From a virus, in IMG/VR virus record IMGVR_UViG_3300025853_000082, positions 1-61,810 of that record: a stretch of DNA of 61,810 nucleotides; one strand, written 5' to 3'. Both the position numbers and the translations under genes were made by a program. Shown one piece after another: positions 58,900 to 61,810 of the stretch (position 1 is its first letter; the number at the start of each line of letters is the position of its first letter). The notes under the pieces are model-generated. The model made no database searches. It saw nothing but the letters and a program-made list of their open reading frames with translations, and was not told the origin of the DNA.

Positions 58900-61143
58900 A
58901 TGACACTACAAGGTTCTGGAGCAATATCTTTATCACAAATAGCAGGCGAGTTCGGTGGAAAGAATCCACTAGAGCTTGGTGAGTATCGTGGTCAAGATAA
59001 TGCTCCAACGACTGGTGCCATAAGTTTTTCCAATTTTTATGGGACCGATGGTATTCCTACAAGTGGTCTCCAATATCATTATGATGGTCAGATTTCTGAA
59101 CATAATGATCCTTCAGCAGGAAATGTTCAAGATTTAGGTTCAAGTAACTATACTGGAACCTTGACCAATGGTGCTGCGTATAACACTGGAAACTTTGGTA
59201 AAGTAGTATTTGATGGCGTTGATGACTATGTAAATCTGTCTGGATATAATGGAGTTACTGGCACAACAGCAAGAACTTCCATTGTATTTTTTAAACTTGA
59301 TGCATCACCACCATCTGCAGTTCAAAGACTTTTAACTTGGGGAGACCCTACCACTAATGGTCAAAAGTGGGCAATGGAAATTACAACAGCAAGACAGATT
59401 AGATTAGCTATTGGAGGTGCTTCTAGATTAGCAACAAAACAATTGACCACAACTAATTGGAATATGATTGCTGCCACCTGTTCTGGTGGTTCTGGTGCGA
59501 GTGCACCATCTCCTATTTTTGACTTTCTTATAGCAGGAGACACTGTAGTTAGTGGAACTGGAGTTCCTGGTGGTACAACAGTTACTGCATTTAATAGTAG
59601 TGCAGGTACTATTACATTATCCAATAATCTTACGACTACATTATCCAATACTACTTTAACGTTCACCAACACTTATTTGCAAGCAAGTGGTGGTGGAGGT
59701 GGACAAAATCGTGGATCTGGTGGAAATGGTGGTACTGCTAGTGGTGCGGCAAGAGCAGCTGCATCACAAGGATCTGGCGGCCAAGGCGGCACCGGTTCTA
59801 ATAGGCAGAGTCCATTTTATTCTGGAGGCGGCGGCGGTGCTGGTGGATATACCGGCAATGGTGGTAGAGGTTGTGACCAAGACGGTAGCCCATCAGGAGC
59901 AGCAGGAACTGGTGGTGGTGGCGGCGGTGGCGGCCGAAGCGATGGTGGTGGTGGTGTAGAAGTATCCAATGGTCAAGGTACTTCGGGAAGTGGTGGAGGA
60001 ACAACCAATCCTGGTGGTGGAGGTTCTGGTGGTTCTGCAGGATCTGCTGGATCCGGTACTGGAGCTTCTGGTGGTAATTATGGTGGAGGAGGCGGTGGTG
60101 CCTATGGATCCGATAACAATGGTGGATCTGGTAGACCTGGTAGGGCAAGATTTGTTTGGGGTAGCTATTCATATCCCTCAAATGCTTCTTCATCTGCGTC
60201 AACACAACAAACATTTGCCGGAAGTGGAACATTCACAGTTCCTAGTGGAGTAACATCAGTTTCTGCTGCAATTGTTGGTGGTGGCGGCGGTGGTGGTGGT
60301 TCGGAAGAAAGTGATGAAACCGGCGGCGGCGGTGGCTGCGGTGCTCTTTCATATGGAAGTTGGACTGTTTCTCCTGGCCAGCAATTCACAGTAACTATTG
60401 GTAGTGGCGGCAGCGGTGCCGGTGCTGGTAATGATGGAGGTTCTGGAGGAACTTCAAGTATTACCGGAACTGATACAGAAGCAGTATCAGGAACATCAGG
60501 AACTAATACACTTACTGCTGCATCCGGTGCTGCTAATGATATTCCCAACATAACCTTATACCATAACGCACAAAAACTTACAAATTATAGTGATGTTGCT
60601 GGAGCTATTGACACATCAACGGGAACAAATGTTGCTATCGGTCGTGCCAATGCTGGAGCAGCAGGAAATGTTGATGGAGAGGTTGCCAAAGCATTAATTT
60701 ATAATAGAGAATTAACTCACGCAGAAGTTGCTCAGATATACAATGCAAAATGCGTGGCACTTGGACTATCTCAAGAAACAGCATCGACTGAAACTACATC
60801 ATCTCCTCCAACATATTCCATTACACAGACAGCAACAACAATTTATGAAACATCTGGTGCAGGATCTCCACAATCTACAACATTTACAATAACTACAACT
60901 AATGTTGCAAATGGAACAACTCTATATTGGACTTGTGGTGGTGGTAATGTTTCATCTGCAGACTTTACTCAAAATACAACTTCCGGATCTTTCACTATTA
61001 ACAACAATACTGGTTCTGTAACTTTAACTGCCAGAAATGATGGAGTTGCCGACGATAAGGAAACATTCACATTAGAAGTTAGAACTGGAAGTACTTCGGG
61101 AACAGTTGTAGCAACCAGTTCAACAATTACAATTAATGAATAA
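58900..61143 (+). CDS. LamG-type adhesin interrupted by glycine-rich domains, with Calx-beta-like end (747 aa)
   Basis: The N-terminus (MTLQGSGAISLSQIAGEFGG) is a virion-attachment domain common in cyanophage proteins. Residues about 54-197 start a LamG/concanavalin-like lectin (GKVVFDGVDDYVNLSGYNG ... WNMIAATCSG). The lectin then breaks off and resumes near 533 (IPNITLYHNAQKLTNYSDVA ... ALIYNRELTHAEVAQIYNA, up to about 620). The 335-residue insertion holds a polyglycine-rich region (263-420) and a second domain starting FTVPSGVTSVSAAIVGG. The C-terminal 110 residues (TFTITTTNVANGTTLYWTCG ... DDKETFTLEVRTGS) resemble Calx-beta. It is likely a receptor-binding tip. A late-promoter-like GTAAATA lies upstream. 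Confidence 0.82.
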   Translation: MTLQGSGAISLSQIAGEFGGKNPLELGEYRGQDNAPTTGAISFSNFYGTDGIPTSGLQYHYDGQISEHNDPSAGNVQDLGSSNYTGTLTNGAAYNTGNFGKVVFDGVDDYVNLSGYNGVTGTTARTSIVFFKLDASPPSAVQRLLTWGDPTTNGQKWAMEITTARQIRLAIGGASRLATKQLTTTNWNMIAATCSGGSGASAPSPIFDFLIAGDTVVSGTGVPGGTTVTAFNSSAGTITLSNNLTTTLSNTTLTFTNTYLQASGGGGGQNRGSGGNGGTASGAARAAASQGSGGQGGTGSNRQSPFYSGGGGGAGGYTGNGGRGCDQDGSPSGAAGTGGGGGGGGRSDGGGGVEVSNGQGTSGSGGGTTNPGGGGSGGSAGSAGSGTGASGGNYGGGGGGAYGSDNNGGSGRPGRARFVWGSYSYPSNASSSASTQQTFAGSGTFTVPSGVTSVSAAIVGGGGGGGGSEESDETGGGGGCGALSYGSWTVSPGQQFTVTIGSGGSGAGAGNDGGSGGTSSITGTDTEAVSGTSGTNTLTAASGAANDIPNITLYHNAQKLTNYSDVAGAIDTSTGTNVAIGRANAGAAGNVDGEVAKALIYNRELTHAEVAQIYNAKCVALGLSQETASTETTSSPPTYSITQTATTIYETSGAGSPQSTTFTITTTNVANGTTLYWTCGGGNVSSADFTQNTTSGSFTINNNTGSVTLTARNDGVADDKETFTLEVRTGSTSGTVVATSSTITINE

Positions 61144-61145
61144 TA

Positions 61146-61787
61146 ATGGAAAGAACTGTTGGAAGATTATTATATCCCCGTGGTCCTGGAAAGGACTATT
61201 TTAGTTATGAGGAAAATAAAAGAAGGCAAAATATATCAGATAGAACAGCACTCAAAAGAGCAGGTTATAAAAGACACCCAAAAAGTTTATCCCAAATAAA
61301 ATTTAAAAAAGGAAACCATACATTTTCAGATTATCATTATACTAGAGTTATAATATATTCAGATTTATCTGATTATGTGACAAGAATTTTAAAAGTAAAA
61401 ACTCCAATACAGGGTGGAGTTACTCCTACTTGGAAAAGATCTCTTCACGCAAAACGAGTAAAAAGAAAAGTTGGTGGAGATAGAACTGAAAGAAAGGTAT
61501 ATAATTTAACAGTGAGGTCAAAACAAGATATAACTGCTGTTGGTGTTTCTTTAATGGCACTTGGCAGAAGTTTCCATAGAGAAATTTTCATTGGTTGTCC
61601 AGAAACAATGAAAATATACGATGTAAAACCAGGATATTTATTAACATCAAGACCAACTTCACACTCAAGACTAAAACAATTTGCAAAGTGTGGAGAAAAT
61701 TATGACTTGAGAATGAGAGATTATAAAATAACATCTAATGGGTGTTGGTTTATTGGAATAATATCAAAAATTCAAAGAGTAAAATAA
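61146..61787 (+). CDS. Hypothetical basic protein (213 aa)
   Basis: A 213-residue, strongly basic protein, not recognised. Sequence begins MERTVGRLLYPRGPGKDYFS; a basic central part (KRSLHAKRVKRKVGGDRTER) is followed by strand-like segments (VYNLTVRSKQDITAVGVSLM, FHREIFIGCPETMKIYDVKP) and SRLKQFAKCGENYDLRMRDY. The basic core suggests nucleic-acid or capsid contacts, but this is inference. It starts two nt after the LamG gene and so belongs to the same transcript. No known motif, no membrane segment. Confidence 0.65.
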   Translation: MERTVGRLLYPRGPGKDYFSYEENKRRQNISDRTALKRAGYKRHPKSLSQIKFKKGNHTFSDYHYTRVIIYSDLSDYVTRILKVKTPIQGGVTPTWKRSLHAKRVKRKVGGDRTERKVYNLTVRSKQDITAVGVSLMALGRSFHREIFIGCPETMKIYDVKPGYLLTSRPTSHSRLKQFAKCGENYDLRMRDYKITSNGCWFIGIISKIQRVK

Positions 61788-61789
61788 AA

Positions 61790-61810
61790 ATGATAAACAG
61801 AACATATCTT
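61790..61810 (+). CDS. Start of next gene, truncated by window end
   Basis: ATG after the AAATAAAA leader opens a frame of seven codons (MINRTYL) that runs off the window. Too short to identify. Confidence 0.35.

Noticed and set aside
1-61810. Photosynthesis or other cyanophage auxiliary metabolic genes, integrase or lysogeny genes
   Set aside because: None was found; the cyanophage assignment rests only on structural gene type, small conserved proteins and late promoters.

Overview
The window reads as one continuous piece of a large T4-type myovirus (Caudoviricetes), all recognised genes on the + strand. The best guess is a marine cyanophage. The structural genes follow the T4 order: gp25, gp6, gp7, gp8, a DUF4815-type wedge/fibre protein, gp13, gp14, gp15, gp16. 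They have the oversized gp7, gp10-like and collagen-like fibre genes that I associate with Synechococcus/Prochlorococcus myoviruses. Several tiny proteins (for example at 6447, 8933, 35740 and 35955) also resemble ones I remember from those phages. No photosynthesis or other host-diagnostic gene lies in the window, so the host is inferred.

Layout. (1) 1-970 has no gene: a T4-type late promoter, a tandem repeat with a 44-nt period (229-514), and a nine-copy CGAGAT array (616-832). (2) 970-7,320 is an accessory block, visibly richer in G/C, of about sixteen very small genes plus an ArdA-like antirestriction protein and a ligase-superfamily nucleotidyltransferase-like protein. Genes sit singly or in pairs between sigma70-type promoters and short terminators. 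Many promoters carry the same GTGCCA...TGGCAC/GTCCAC dyad about 28-31 nt upstream of a TATTGT/TATAAT box. One unit (3884-4002) has a promoter and terminator but encodes a compact structured RNA instead of a protein. (3) 7,320-9,900 is a transition zone: small phage proteins, a DxD glycosyltransferase, and the first late promoters (NATAAATA). (4) 9,935-39,874 is the AT-rich late module: baseplate wedge, neck (gp13/gp14), tail terminator (gp15) and small terminase (gp16). (5) 39,891-61,810 is a fibre/adhesin module: two small structural proteins, two fibre-like proteins, a 4,340-residue collagen-like fibre ending in a peptidase S74 chaperone, and a LamG protein interrupted by glycine-rich domains.

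How it works together. Block 2 looks like early or middle genes read by host-type RNA polymerase, with mobile promoter-stem-loop cassettes giving each small gene its own control. Blocks 4-5 are read late from TATAAATA promoters and build the baseplate, neck and host-recognition fibres. The structural proteins share small beta-rich modules (a GSGY repeat, an 'IDxE' repeat and a 'GExVxGxxS' repeat). These have enlarged gp7, gp8, gp10-like, gp14 and gp15 well beyond their T4 counterparts.

Most worth following up: the promoter cassettes and the structured RNA in 0.9-5.9 kb, the tRNA-like relic at 6362-6413, the gp14 and LamG domain insertions, and the late promoter nested in a terminator at 42815-42848.
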